DNA of 64,000 bases from Powellomyces hirtus (taxonomy: Eukaryota > Chytridiomycota > Chytridiomycetes > Spizellomycetales > Powellomycetaceae). The stretch lies in NCBI GenBank assembly GCA_025526995.1, contig JAHLKG010000034.1, positions 1-64,000 of the forward strand, read 5' to 3'. Positions 21,076-33,843 of the stretch are shown one piece after another. The position numbers were made by a program, and so were the translations under genes. Under the pieces are notes generated by a model that saw only the letters and a list, made by a program, of their open reading frames with translations, had not been told where the DNA came from and searched no databases. Each line of letters begins with the position of its first letter. Positions within the stretch are counted from its first letter, which is position 1.

Positions 21076-22278
21076 ATGGCTGCACCCGGACCTGCCGCCT
21101 GGACTTTCCCCGCCGTAGGCCCTGCTCTGCAGAATGGTGACCGACTCAGTGAAATCACCTTACGAACAACTCTGCTCGCCAATACGAAGACGATCCCATA
21201 CTTCTCTGGCGAACATGACATGGAGCTGATCAATCTTTTCGTCACCACAAACGTCAGAGCCTGCAACCACTTCATCACGGCTTATACCGGCATTGCCTAC
21301 AATGAGTTCAATTACTTCGACGAGTACACCATCACCAAAATGGACCCTTCAGTCGTCGCTTGGCACGTTGCTATCATGAACAATCTCCGCGTTCAGTTTG
21401 TTGCTCCTGCCGAAGGCGATGCCGCCTGGTGGGCCACCCAGTTCTATCAACACTGGATGCCTCGCAATGTTACCAACCGTCTACACCAAGAAATGACGGC
21501 CCTCTCGCTTGGAAACTCGCTTGAAGATTACATCCGCGAATTGGAACGATATCGACATCTCGAAACAATCGCTGTTCGTGCCAACGGCAATGCTACGGAA
21601 CGACTTCTACTGGAAAGCGAGATGATCGACATCTTCCGCGCGGGACTTCTCCGTAACTCGACCTACGGCCTTTACCTCGTCCAAGCTCTTCAAAACTTCA
21701 TGACGATGAGACTCACCATTGGACAAGCCGTCACTTGGCCCCTGGCCGTAATCTGCGTCCGAAACGCAGCAGCCTCCCACAATCTGGTCGATGGCTACCT
21801 TACTACTCCAGCACGAGCACAAGCCAAGGCCCCTGCCCGATTCCATCCTTACTCGGGTATCGAACAAGCCCCCTCTCGCACTCCTCGACGTACCTTTCAA
21901 CAACCCGTACCGGTTACTCCTCGAAGGACACCAACTGAAACACAAACATCCAAACAATCCATTCCGCAGACACCAAGGAAGAGATCAGGCGTGCCAACCC
22001 CAATAACGACTCCACAACAAACTCCTACACGCAGACCAGCATTCCCCAGGACTCCAGGACCTCCCAAGACTCCGACAAAGCGGGGAAGTGCGATGCTTTG
22101 CAAACGATGTGGACGAAAGAATCACACCATCCAAGATTGTTTTGCCAAACGAGACGTCAACGACGAAACTCTTGAAGAACGAGCCACCGGTAGCAACTAT
22201 CCTGTCCGACAAATCAATCGGATCAGTGAAGTCGAAACCGATGAGCAAGAACAGGATTTTCTGGACGGCTGGGAGTAG
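21076..22278 (+). CDS. Gypsy B1 Gag
   Basis: 400 residues and an intact frame. It has an N-terminal capsid-like alpha-helical region (residues about 60-240), then a basic Pro/Thr-rich linker with repeated TPRR and TPKT motifs (about 255-335). A single CCHC zinc knuckle CKRCGRKNHTIQDC (about residues 338-351) follows, then an acidic C-terminus. This is the usual layout of a Ty3-group Gag that packages element RNA. The start is the first ATG after the PBS. It aligns end to end with the B2 Gag (54606-55808). The TAG stop precedes pol by about 60 bp. Confidence 0.93.
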   Translation: MAAPGPAAWTFPAVGPALQNGDRLSEITLRTTLLANTKTIPYFSGEHDMELINLFVTTNVRACNHFITAYTGIAYNEFNYFDEYTITKMDPSVVAWHVAIMNNLRVQFVAPAEGDAAWWATQFYQHWMPRNVTNRLHQEMTALSLGNSLEDYIRELERYRHLETIAVRANGNATERLLLESEMIDIFRAGLLRNSTYGLYLVQALQNFMTMRLTIGQAVTWPLAVICVRNAAASHNLVDGYLTTPARAQAKAPARFHPYSGIEQAPSRTPRRTFQQPVPVTPRRTPTETQTSKQSIPQTPRKRSGVPTPITTPQQTPTRRPAFPRTPGPPKTPTKRGSAMLCKRCGRKNHTIQDCFAKRDVNDETLEERATGSNYPVRQINRISEVETDEQEQDFLDGWE

Positions 22279-22340
22279 AAATCGGTTTCTCTCAGCTCAA
22301 TAAGGGACATACTATCTTCCCTGAATCCGATATACCATGG

Positions 22341-25300
22341 ATGACATGCAATCGACCACCTGAAAGCCCTAAGGGCAATCCTACATCCATTCGACAAATG
22401 GACTTCCAAACCCAACTTCAACCCGGCAAGGCTTCAAGCGCACCCAGTTGGGTCTTCGGAGTCAAAATGGGCACCGAGCCAATTATCGCCCTTTTGGACA
22501 CTGGCTGCAATACTATGGTCGTTCAAGACCGTATAGCAGATGTACAAAAACTCGAAAGGAGACCCCTCAATAAGTCATACGACATCGATACCGCCGGTGC
22601 TGGTCAAACAATCCGAATCACATCCCTTACAACCCAATCAATCCAAATCTTCAACAATACCTTGCAAGACTACGATTCCATTGCCTCCTTCCATTTCGAA
22701 ACCGCACCTATTGGAATCCCGCTTATTTTGGGACTCCCGTTCTTCGAAGCGATTGGTACCTTCACCTGTATTACTGTCGAACGACCCCATCGCATCCTAT
22801 TCACCCTAGATGGAAAACCTTTCAATTGCTCATCTCTTCCATCCAAGCGGCATACTCAGAATCCTGACTCATTCATCAAGAAGGCCCAAACATTCACCGT
22901 TCACGGAGCTGCCAAGAGCATTAAGCGTGAACGACAGAAGCCCTTCCAGCGTATTGCCGCTGTCTCAACAAAACGATTTAACAAACAATTTCGACATAAG
23001 CAATATCAAGAAGCATTCGCAGTCCATATACGCCCTACTACAAAAGAAAACAAGGCTGGGGCTGATCCATCTTGGCCTAAATTCCTTGATTCAATCCTTC
23101 AACGATTCAAGAATACCCTCTTCAGGGAAACCGACGAATTACCTCCCGATCGCGGCAATAATAACTTCCATATCGACATCATTCCCGGATCGAAACCGGT
23201 CTTCCAAGCATTACGTCCTATATCACAAGATCAACTGAGCAAACTACGAAAAAAACTAGACCACCTCCTCTCAAAAGGATGGATTCAACATTCGAAATCA
23301 CCATGGGGAGCATCAGTCGTTTTCGCTGTCAAGAAAACGGGCGGAATTCGCGTCTGTTGGGACTATCGTGGACTGAATGCCGTCACAATCAAGGACCGCA
23401 CTCCACTTCCCAATCTTGGAGAAATGCGTAACCAGCTTCTCGGCGCCTGCCTCTATACGCTCATTGACTTGAAGGATGCATATCATCGATTGCTTGTCGC
23501 TCCAGAAGATCGTGAGAAAACGGCCATCCGTACAAGATTTGGACTTTTTGAATATGTCGTCATGCCCTTTGGGCTTTGCAATGCACCTGGCGCCTTTCAA
23601 CGGCTCATGAACCAAGTGCTAGGCAGTCTCTATGACATCTGCGTCATCTGCTATCTCGACGACATTCTTATCTTCTCGCCTGATCCGACTACACATCAAC
23701 AACACGTAGCCGAAGTCCTTCAGCGATTACAAGATCATTTGCTCTATGTTAACGCTGCCAAATGTCAATGGGGCCAAAAGGGGATTGAATTCTGCGGCCA
23801 TCTTTTCAGTGTTAATGGCATGCGAATTGCGGATAGCAAGGTCGCAGCCGTTTGAGATTGGCCAATCCCTCGGACCACTTGACACATTCGGCAATTTCTT
23901 GGACTGACAAACTACTTTCTCGATTACATTGAACGGTATGCTGAAATTGCGGCGCCACTATCGGCTTTACAAGGCGTCAAAAGCGCTTTCGAATGGACGA
24001 CCAAGGAGCAAAAAGCCTTTGACGCTCTCAAAGCTGCTATCACAAGCGCTCCAGTCCTCGCCACGTTCAACCCCGATCAGCCCATCTATGTTCATACCGA
24101 TTCATCTGGCTATGCCATCTCAGGATGGTTAGGACAAACCGTCAATGGAGAATCCCTTCCTATGCCATTACCGACTTACCGAGTACGAGCTATGGAGCAA
24201 CTTCCCAAACTTCGTCCAGTACTCTTCTTTTCGCGCAAGATGAATGGAGCCGAGACCCGATATCCAGTACACTAGCAAGAGCTACTAGCCCTCGTGAAGT
24301 TCCTCAAGACAAACCGATTTTACCTCATCAATCGGCCTTTTAGCGCTCTCGTTGATCATCGATCACTCGTTCACCTGCAAACGCAACCACACCTGAGTAA
24401 ACATCAAGCCGGATGGGTTGAAACACTACAAGAATTCGACTTTTCGATCCAATACCTTCCCGGACGATTCAACACGATCACCGATCTACTCTCGCGAAAC
24501 CCTACATATGCACCACGATGCATCGAATGTCAAAAACGGCTGATGGTTACGGCATATATGAATACCAACGAGCACCCATTTCCGACTACATTCGGATTCG
24601 AACAATGGAAACATGAATTGCTCCAAGATGAATACGCGCTCCACATTATCGAAATGCTCGAAAAGCCAGAACACGAGCGCCCCGGTCGTTATTGCAGATT
24701 TGCTATACGATCTGACGGAATCATCACATACGAAGGTGAACGGCTTTACGTCCCTTATACCATCAGGCCACATGTCCTTCGAGAATTCCATGATGAACTT
24801 CCTAACGGCGGACATCAAGGACCGTTGGTTACTTATGCCAAAATGCTGCAACGATATTTCTGGCCCAAGATGCAGCAAGACGTTTGATCCTTCATTCGTA
24901 CCTGTGCAGAATGCCGCTCGTTTTCACGTCCACCTCACAATGGCCTCTTAAGACCTCTTCCCATACCATCAACGGTCAATCACACTCATGGGTTCGATCT
25001 TTTCGAATTACCTCGACCTCGAAGAAGTCCCGAGCGTCCGTTTATCATATGCATTGTCGACTATTTATCAAGCCGAACGCATCTCGTCCCTGCAGAAAGC
25101 ACTCTCTCCACAAACAAGTTAATGACACTCATCCTGAGCCAAGTTTGGAAACATACCGGCATACCTCTCCTCATAATATCCGACCAAGAACCCAGGTTAT
25201 TAGCAGATCTTTTCTCCGCCTTTGCCAAGTTAACCGGCGTTAGGCACGAGTTTGCTACGGCACGACATCAGCAAACGGATGGCCGAGTAGAAAGAATGAT

Positions 25301-26099
25301 CCAAGTTGCCAAGTTCGTCACACGCAAATACCTCGACTATAGCAGATCCAACTGGCGTGAATTTCTACCACTAGTCGAGTTCTGCCTCAACTCCATGCCT
25401 AGGCGTCACCTCAATGGCCTTGCACCATTCGAAATCGAACTTAATCGAATGCCACGCCCTCCAGGTTGGAATGCCGACGCAGAACAACTCGCGCAGATGA
25501 CACCGCCAAATTGGGCTCTTGTTTGCCTGTATCAGGAACGAGCTGCAGAGATCAATCTCACAGTCCAACAAGCTCATCGTAACGAACAAGATCGCTACGA
25601 ACAATACTTCAATCAAGGACGCACCCCCATTGCGTTCGAAGTAGGCGATCTCGTTGACCTCAACCGCGAGCAACTAGCGATCAACTTCGACCAAGTTAAA
25701 CCTGCCAATCTCACACCCAAGTGGATCGGGCCGTTCACAATATCGGCCAAAGGACCTCATCCAGACACATATTGCCTAGATCTCTCCCAAACGGTTCTCA
25801 AGGCGATCTGGCCCTATTTCCATGTTAACATACTACGGAAGCATGTGCCCCCCACCCACCCACTCCGCGACCAAACACCACCTCCGCCAGAGCCGGTTCT
25901 TATCGAAGGGGAACTCGAATACCCAGTCGAAACAATCCTCGACGAAACAGTAACCGGCCGAGGCCGAGCCCGCCGCCGAATGTTCTTGACCAAATACATC
26001 GGCTGGCCCAAACCCTCCTGGCAACCGGAAGCCAATCTCAAAGATACGGAGGCGTTCGAGATCTGGCGAGTCGACAATCCCCCTCTCCCGCTTAGATAG
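22341..26099 (+). pseudogene. Gypsy B1 Pol with multiple stops
   Basis: One continuous frame reads protease (LLDTGCNTMVVQD), RT (YLDDILIF), RNase H (YVHTDSSGYAISGW), zinc-binding integrase (GGHQGPLVTYAKM to CRMPL-type Cys pair), catalytic residues (ATARHQQTDGRVER) and a C-terminal chromodomain (FLTKYIGWPKPSWQPEANL). It is broken by TGA at 23853-23855 and 23880-23882 (both CGA in B2), TAG at 24274-24276 (GAG in B2) and TGA near 24885. Without these it would match the B2 Pol over its length. Dead copy. Confidence 0.92.
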
Positions 26100-26370
26100 C
26101 ATGAACAAAGCCTTGAGCTCCCTGTTCAAAAAGGATAAAGCCGCTTAGGAGCCGCTCCCTGTCCTGGCCATGAGCCGAATCTTACTGAGCCCGACGGGGT
26201 TTCGATGTACCAATCTTCTCGACGGAGAGATTGAAGCCAGTGTAAGCCTAAGCGCCGCACCAGGAGCTGACACCATATGGGAGCTCGTCCTATGGCAAGC
26301 CAGCAGCTGACGACTGCATGGGAGCTCGGCCTGCAACTCAGCAACCTCATGCCTCCTGTACTAAAGCCCA

Positions 26371-26385
26371 AGAGGCAAAGGGGGG
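26371..26385 (+). other. Polypurine tract of Gypsy B1
   Basis: AGAGGCAAAGGGGGG abuts the 3' LTR and is identical to the one in B2. Confidence 0.9.
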
Positions 26386-26807
26386 TGTGAGATGGCCATC
26401 ATGGCATATTTATACTTTACTTGTTTTTGGCTAATAAAAAAGCCATATCCCAAGTTAAGGCAGACGCGCCTCATAAGCGATTATCCAATCCCTCATAAGC
26501 ATCTCCACAAGTCTCAGCTCTGTCAGCATACCCCCGCAATGCGCAGCTGCACTGCCCAGATACACTGCCCCGCTGCACTGCCATAGATCCCTAGATCATC
26601 TCCCCGTTCTCCACAAGTTAGCTAGAACAATCAAACCGTAGAATCTCATATAAAAACGGGAGGAAAGTTCCTCCCGGATGGAGACAGCATCTCGTCCAAT
26701 ACATCAAATCCGGACATCGAAATCAACTTCTCTTTTCATCCCTCTACCGCTCCTCTCAACTCCAGACCGAAACAACTCCTCCCGCCTTGAAACATAGGCA
26801 CCTCACA
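26386..26807 (+). repeat. Gypsy B1 3' LTR
   Basis: 422 bp and the same length as the 5' LTR. Visible differences are transitions (for example TTATTTTCGGCTAG versus TTGTTTTTGGCTAA). Followed by the CACAT target duplication. Confidence 0.93.
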
Positions 26808-26960
26808 CACATTGGCATCTGCTTTGTGGGAATCATGGTAGATCGAGGCATTGATATTAACGTCTTCTTCAGCTTCAGGACCCCGTTGGGCTTCTCGTGT
26901 GGCTTGACGGGCTTGTTGGTGGGTCCGCACTCCTTGAATGGGAGATCTTGCAGTAAGCAT
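26808..26960 (-). pseudogene. Copia-1 gag, first codons
   Basis: Minus-strand ATG at 26960 starts MLTARSPIQGVRTHQQARQ and reads into YHDSHKADANV, where element B1 interrupts it. Copia-2 has the homologous MPTARSPVQGVQTRQQARQ (ATG at 56414). The C-terminal continuation is at 20125-20575. Confidence 0.85.
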
Positions 26961-27061
26961 CTTGACGGTGTGCTCGGTACTTTCTTGGCACTTGAATTTT
27001 GACGGAAGACTTGTAGTTTACAGGTTTTACAAAGGGAGAATGATTCGGATTCGACTGGTCT

Positions 27062-27075
27062 CAGGGCTCATAACC
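27062..27075 (-). other. Copia-1 primer-binding site (half-tRNA type)
   Basis: The plus strand reads CAGGGCTCATAACC, the anticodon arm of initiator tRNA-Met. The element RNA (minus) would pair with it immediately inside the 5' LTR. Confidence 0.7.
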
Positions 27076-27446
27076 TATTGGAGATATCAGCGTTTCCAGT
27101 ACTTTATCGGAAATGCAGAGGATTGGCCGAATTTGAGGCAGCCTCCAGTATACTTCGTAAAAAGGGGGTTACAGAGCTCTTCTGTGATGCAGTTGACCAT
27201 GTAGCATTGTCAGATGCACGGAGATGTAATGTATGTGAATGTATTTTATGTCTTAAGTCTTGTCGGTAATGTCTCGCTTGTCGAGCGTTCTAATCTACCT
27301 TTTTTTCTCCAATCACGTGATCACACGTGATCCAATTCAGCTCTTAGCATTACCGGTATGACGGTCACGCGTTCTAGTCGGAGAATCCAAGTAAGGATCT
27401 AATGTAAGGACCAAACGTTGAGTACGCAAGTCTCAACATTCCAATA
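27076..27446 (-). repeat. Copia-1 5' LTR
   Basis: 371 bp, the same length as both copia-2 LTRs. In element orientation it starts TATTGGAATGTTGAG and ends near TATCTCCAATA. It contains the inverted motif ATCACGTGATCACACGTGAT at about 27313-27332. Confidence 0.9.
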
Positions 27447-28259
27447 GAGTTGACCGAAATGGCCATGCGCCATCCAAAGACGCGTGGATGGCATAGTACA
27501 ATAGTGCCAAGATAGAAGAATAGAAGCAAGTGATGAAGGCTTCTGAGTGACCGGCCGAAGCTTTTTGGTATCCCAACAGACCGGCATCTCTGTAAACACC
27601 TTCTACAGGTCCTCTGAGGTTGACGTGGAGGACGATGTGGAGGCGGACTGTGAGGACCTCCGGGACCTCTCTGTTTCAGCTGCATTGGATCTCCTGGTCC
27701 AGTGTGCTATGTACATAGGTAAATTGGTGCACATTCAAAATTGCTCATCATTTTCCGCCGAAAGCACATTACGCTATACATAAGAGAAAAGCAATAAAAA
27801 CTGTATTTAGGGGAAAAAAGGTCTGCCTTGGCTCCACATCTTTGCTATAAATCACTTCGCATGGGCTGGAAAACTGACAGAGATCCCGGGGTTCGAAGTC
27901 AGGAGGTCCGGTGGGGAAGAAATTCCGCGACAGCCTTTCCAAACGCGACAGGCTTCGCTGCGCCAGAGATGGGCCTCAAATGGGTATATACCCTCATACA
28001 AATCCAAATATATTGGTCCGCTTTGCTTGGACCCGTTTGTAATGATTGAAAATGGGGTATACATATCCAGAGAGATATAATGTAGTTGGTGTGCAACGGA
28101 AAGCCCTCAATATGATGTACGGCCTATGCATCAAATTGTCAATCTCCATTGTGATCCTCAAGCAGCTGCCGGACTATTGGACTCTGCTGCGTGAGCGGGG
28201 CGTCCCCAGCAAGGATCTGCTTGAAGACGCGCTGTTTCTGGCGTTGCCTGCAGAGGGCA
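27447..28259. other. Gene-poor stretch between copia-1 and MSH3
   Basis: No supported gene. A minus-strand open stretch (27447-27685) reads a hydrophobic run and Ser/Arg-rich sequence but has no recognisable domain. It could be the tail of a host gene cut by copia-1. The minus-strand frame at 28139-28259 may be an alternative C-terminal extension of MSH3. Confidence 0.5.
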
Positions 28260-31200
28260 TCAATATCTGTGAGGCAAACGACTGTCGTGAATGAGCACGA
28301 ACCTGTTCTCCTGCTTTCGCTGTTCCATTTCGAATTCAAGTTCAGCCGCCTTCTGCTTCGCAACCGCGAGGAGCGTTTCAGGAAGGTTTGCCAGGCGCGC
28401 GACGTTAAGTCTGATAAATGAGTCAATTGTTAGCTCTTGGACGTGATGGCTTCTAAGAGCGAAAACTTACCCGTAAGACTTATGCGCGAGGCCGTTCGTG
28501 AGCTTATACAAAAAGATGATTGCATGTCCGTCTGCTATATTGGTGGACGTCATAAGATTCTGCTACCAAATATCTGGTTCTGCTTGAACACTCACCACCT
28601 TCCCCTCCCTCTTCCGTCTCATGAAACGCCATATGACAATTCCTAAGTACACCAGGAAATTCGCGTTCCAGTTGACCTAGGATCGGATAATGGGTCACAA
28701 AGAGTGTGAGGCTGCGAATAGTCGTCAAGAAATGCCGCAGCGCCGCGTAGGCAATAGCCGTGCCATCGTGAGTGGATGTGCCGCGCCCGAGCTCGTCAAG
28801 AATCACGAGAGATCGATCGGTCGCGACCCGCATGATGTCGGATGTTTCTTGGAGCTCTTTCATGAACGTGGACTGACCGCCCGCCAAATCGTCGGACGCC
28901 CCCATTCTGTGCATCGATCAAATAGTGCGTCAGAAAATGTGGTGGTGAATGCGCGCCAGTTCGCCGTCGAATGACCTTGTGTGTACTGATTCGAAGATTC
29001 CAAGCTTCGCAGACTTGGCAGGTACATACGAGCCGATCTGACCCATGATGACGATCAACGCCACTTGTCGCACATACGATGACTTTCCGCCCATGTTTGG
29101 TCTGATGTCATAATACCAGACACTGTTTGTTGGCTGTGGATAACATTGGAGCCTGTCTGCGTGTAGTTACATACCCGGTGATCAATAGACAACGACGGTC
29201 GTTCTTTACATAACATTGAGTTCGGGACCAAAGATGGATGGTAAAATGCATGTTCTCACCGTTAAATCAATGTCGTTTGGGACGTAATCTCCTATCAGGC
29301 TTTCCACCATGGGATGCCGCCCATCCTCCACCGCCACTGTCGCATCAGTGACAAATTCCGGTTTGCAATACCCGGGTTGTGTTCCGACCGTTGCTGTTGT
29401 AGCTGTTAACAAGTCCATTCTTGAAATAAGCACTCGTCGGCTTGCGATATTGCCACGCACCAAGAGAGAACAGACAGTCCATTGTCGCCATGCTTTGCAC
29501 GCTTTCCCGCAACTGCTCATAGTTGTCCGCAACTTGCCTGTCAATAGACGATGTGCGATCCATGTCAGCGGGAAGGCGGGATAAACTTTGGTGAGATAAC
29601 GAACCTCAAGAAGTCTTGGTACGCTGAACCACACGCCATGGTTAGCTGTTCTCGAAAACGGTCCCGCTCCTTTATTTTTTCTGATGGAACTCAAATGGTG
29701 AGATTGCGCAGAAACTCATCTGGACTCTACATAGCAGACACGCACCTATAACGACAGGAGTGTGGAATCGGGAGACTGCCTTTGTGCTTTGTGTAAGTCA
29801 GAACTTTGTTCGATCATGACAGCTGGTCGCAGACAGCTTACTTGCTAATCTTCATCCAGCTTTTGGGGACCGTTGGCGCCTGCGCGGCGGGAACCTCTAC
29901 CAAGTACTGCGGACACGTATACCACGGTTTAGTAGATGCAGGTTTCCAGAGACCCTTCCCAAGCTTTACCTCTATGCCAGCGACCGTTACAAAGGCCAAC
30001 GAAGGTTTCTTCAATTCCTTTCTCACGTCGCGAAGGTGACTTGTAAGATCTTCTTCCACTTCGACAATATTCTGATAACGGTAGTTGATGTCAGAGCAAG
30101 CCGGAAAGGGATGGTGGAGTGGACTTTATAAGGGTACCTCTTTCAATTGTGCAATCTCAGGCCACTTCGACGTGTTTCTAAACAAGTCCAATTTATCGTT
30201 CTTTCTCGCGGCTTCCTCGTCAACCAGTTCTCGGAATATTGATATGTCTTTCCGCAATCCAGGCAAGGCAGCGTAAATGCGCCTGAGAAGCGGGGAGGTG
30301 AATCGGTCGGCGGCATCAGGAGTCACACTGGTGGTGATCTTTTCAAATGCAAGGAGAGTGTTGTACAATTCGGACGGAGCGCAACGTCCATAGTGTATGC
30401 GAACGATGCTTCGCTCCAAATCTGGAAGCAGTTGGTCAACGTTCGAGACCTTGACGAGGTCCTTCTCCAGAAATCCTTTTACCTGGCAACTGACACACCA
30501 ACCCCTTAATGCGTCTCACGAGCGGATTCTCTTTTGCGTCCTCCACTAAAAGCTCCTCCACAGCGTCAATTCTCTGCTGAAGCTGCTCTATTCGCACCAG
30601 GGGTCGCCCGATCCATTTCTTGATGAGCCGCCGGCCAAACTTCGTTTTTGTATGATCCAGGATCCACAATAACGACCCTTTCTCTGTGTAATCCGTTTGG
30701 TTTTGAAATATCTCCAAGCTGCTGAGGGTGTTGGCATTTAAGACCATGTGCGCAACCGAGGCGAAAGGGGAGAAGAACTTTGTGAGGCGTAAGACGTTCT
30801 CCAGGCCGAACTGGGTAAGGTACTTTAGTAGAGCGGCAAGACATGTTATGATCCGGCGGGGTAGAGACAGGGCTTGGCTGTAGATCTCGGCTGCAAAAGA
30901 TGGGTCAGTCTGCGAGTTACCACTATGATCCTTTCTGAGAACTATTCATACCACCAAGTAATGTGCCATCGTCTTGTCGCATCCCTTCATCGACCAAGGG
31001 TTTTTCATAGAACTCCGCCAAGGCTTTCCGTGCAGTGGAGTGATCCAAAAACATGTCCTTGACGCGCTCTACTCGAACAGCGTCTCCTGTGACGCCAACA
31101 CTGAAGCAGGTGGTTTAGTTACTTCTGATTGGACGGCAACTCATCTCACGTGGGTACATACGTCTCACAAAGATGTTTCAAAAGCTTTTCCGTAATGTCA

Positions 31201-32886
31201 CTCATTGCATTTGCCGTCAATATGATCTCAGAAGGCTGTATGTGCATGAAACGAGTTTCGAGCTCGTTCCGGAAATGATTATCTTCGAATTCATCAAATA
31301 TGATGTCTCCCGTATGGAGTTGAACAGCCTATACATGTGGTACAAAGTTTACAAGAGTGACGAGATCCAGCTCCACCATTGTGACGATCGTACCACGATG
31401 CTAAAATGTGCGCCATCCCCAGTTTTGCTCAGCTCTTCGTTGATGCACAGCAGGTAACTGGACCGTGGTTCGAAGGAACCGTTGTCTGTTTCCAAGTCAT
31501 CGACAAAAGTGCCTTTCGTGTAGACGTTCATCAGCTTACGGACAAAAGGCGCGCTTTTGTTGTCTCCAGCCGCTACAATATCCGGTTATTGATCAGTAAG
31601 AACGCGAATACATGTCACCAAAATGATCACCTTTGAGGGCCGCAGTTTCCATCTGCCTGACAATGCCGACTAGGTAGCATTAGCTTTGGTTTGCGATGCA
31701 CGTCCATCAAAACAGTAGGCACCTTTGTATCCCAATTGTACCAGTCTGCAAATGATCCTGTCAGTAAGCGCTGGCACACAATCTGCTCCGTCATGTAACC
31801 CACTTTTGTACGTGAACATGCAAACGATGTGTCGGGATCCCAGCCGTGTACATGCTATGATCCTTGTATGCGACGATGTTGAGCTCTGTGCTGACGGTTT
31901 CGGATTAACGACACTTTCTGAAAGATCAGCTGTATGCAAAACTGAAATATACCTTTGGCGGCATTCTGAGGAAAAAGATGGGTGAGATGTCTTCAACTTG
32001 CGGCAACCAACCGGAATTCTTATAAAAGCTACACGCTAACCTTTGCATCTTCGCCAAAGAAGCGAAATTTGTATCCCACTTCGATCAGAAGCAAACAGTC
32101 GGGGTTCTGAGCCTTGATCTCCAGAAACTGCTGCTCAAGAGGGGTATATTGTGGTTTGCGTTTGCTTGCAGGTGTTTTCTTGATTGCGGATCCTTTGGGT
32201 CGAGATACAGGCAGTCTCGTTTCTGTCACCGGCTCACTCTCTCCGTCACTTCCGTCTTCATGAACTATGGCCTGTTCTGGGTCGACTGGTGCAATTTCAT
32301 CGATGGTGAACTTTTCCAGAAATTTGCTTCGCATGGCATCCCGCTCGGCAGACGGTACAGCTGGTGTCGACATGTTATGCCCATTAGGTTCGGACAAGAG
32401 CCTTGTCTTGTTGTACCGATATATCTCTGTCCGCTTCATGATTCTGCCAGCGTTTGCCCGCTTGGCAAAAGCGGTCCTAACAATGCGAGGGTTCTCTGGT
32501 GGCTCATCCTCATCCTCCGAAACTATCAAAGGTACTCTCCTGGACCTTTTCATTTTGGGAGAGGGTGAATCAACATCCATATGATCGACCCCGCCTAGTA
32601 GCGGTGCTGCTTCCAACGGCTCTCTGCCGACATCGCGCAGGCCCGTCAGTTGTGGTACCTGGCTTCCATTGCCGGTGTTTGCGTCATTTTCTTTTTCACG
32701 TCGACCCGACAGCGGTGAAGGGCATGGAGAAGAAGAGGCTTGAGTCGAAGCACCCGCCTCTGTGGCAGGTTTCGTAGCAAAGAAACTGCTAATTGTGGGT
32801 TGGATAGAGGAACCACCCTTGCCGCCCGCTTTGACTTTTTTCGAGGCTGACCGTGGCTCTTTGCTTGCCTTCCTCTTCCCTGACAT
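28260..32886 (-). CDS. MSH3: DNA mismatch repair protein MSH3 (MutS homologue), multi-exon
   Basis: MSH3 pairs with MSH2 (MutS-beta) to recognise insertion/deletion loops in nuclear DNA. The ATG is at 32886 (MSGKRKASK). The N-terminus is basic and has a PCNA-binding PIP box, QPTISSFF. Mismatch-binding domain I starts [12 protein letters not shown] and [14 protein letters not shown]. Exons then read [51 protein letters not shown], lever and clamp segments ([20 protein letters not shown], about 30,640), Walker [10 protein letters not shown] (about 29,090), Walker [17 protein letters not shown] (about 28,800) and the C-terminal helix-turn-helix ([13 protein letters not shown] then [10 protein letters not shown]). 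At least ten short introns separate these. The simplest stop is TGA at 28260-28262; a further spliced exon to 28139 is possible. MSH3 rather than MSH6 from the domain I wording. It appears intact. Confidence 0.93.
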
Positions 32887-33843
32887 TTTTCGAGAATGCT
32901 GGTGGAAAAGCAAACATCAGATAAGTGAAATGCAATGCTTAGACAAACCAAAAAAAGTGCTGGCAAAGGAATGGTGAGAAGGGATGAATGACGGGGTGTG
33001 AGGAGGTGGAAGGGCATTTCATTTGTCTGAATACAGGTTAAGTTCCGGCCGTGGCGTAGGACAGGCTGGAAACAGGTCGTCCCGATTCCTCCCATGATCA
33101 CGTGTGATATCTACACGGCCAACATGTGCAACAAGTTTTAACATGTCGAGTCTACAAGCATTCATGTACTTCTATCGTATTCATGTACTTCTATCGTCGT
33201 ATCAAGTACACCTAATAGCGAGGGGCAAATTATGGAACCATCACCAATGGATGATGTTCTCGATTCGGCGGGGGATTGATATCTATGATAATACATGTTA
33301 CGGCTTTCCCAACGTTGTTTGGATTCATCAATTGAAATGAAATATGCGACAGACTGACTGGGGTGTCCGCCACTCGTTTGTCATCATCGACTCATCACGG
33401 GAACAGCCAATCAGCGATCTCCGCGAGCACGTAGTTGTCAACAAGCGCGCAGTTGCGTCACGAGGTCTCGGAATGAGAGTTGTGGCTGTTGGGGGATCCC
33501 GATTCGGTCGTTTTGCTGTGCCAATTCCGAGTTTATTGTGAATTGTGCAATCGAAAACAACACGCGCAAGTCAGTCGCCCCGCAAGCTTTTTGGGTTTTT
33601 GCCGTCCATTTCATCCAATCCATTTTGAAGATAGCGCGCGGAATATAAAAAACATCTGCGATTTCGGAATTTCACACGTTGGATGCGCCACACTTGGGTT
33701 AACAAAACCAGCGACCCCCAACCTACTTCCCCTGCCGGTAACCCAAACACAATCCGAATCCGACTGCGGCTATATATTCCTGGATTTACTTTAACTTTCC
33801 CACCCATACACACACCCATACACTCTATACAAGCTGTCAAACG
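32887..33843. promoter_or_regulatory. Intergenic region between divergent MSH3 and the 33844 gene
   Basis: No gene seen. It probably holds both promoters: a TATA box (TATATATT, 33771-33778) lies 66-73 bp before the ATG at 33844, after a CA-rich leader. A duplicated CATGTACTTCTATCGT occurs at about 33164 and 33184. Confidence 0.55.

Larger units (their letters stand above)
20576..26807 (+). mobile_element. Gypsy B1: complete Ty3/Gypsy chromovirus, family B
   Basis: 6,232-bp element with two 422-bp LTRs (20576-20997 and 26386-26807, TGTGAG to CTCACA). It is flanked by the 5-bp duplication CACAT (20571-20575 and 26808-26812). The primer-binding site is at 20998, the polypurine tract at 26371-26385, with gag and pol between. 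I count about five differences between the LTRs, all transitions. It sits antisense to the gag of copia-1. Confidence 0.96.
20125..27446 (-). mobile_element. Copia-1: remnant 5' end of a Ty1/Copia element, host to both Gypsy insertions
   Basis: Antisense remnants of the copia-2 family lie at 20125-20575 and 26808-27446. Together they make the start of gag (ATG at 26960, reading leftward), the primer-binding region and the complete 5' LTR (27076-27446). The gag reads on across the B1 insertion and is cut at 20125 by the family A array. The remainder of the element must lie left of the array, outside the window. GAGTT at 27447 would be the outer target duplication. Confidence 0.88.

Noticed and set aside
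27374..27685. Minus-strand gene next to copia-1
   Set aside because: The frame runs into the LTR and shows no domain. At most a truncated tail of an unknown gene.
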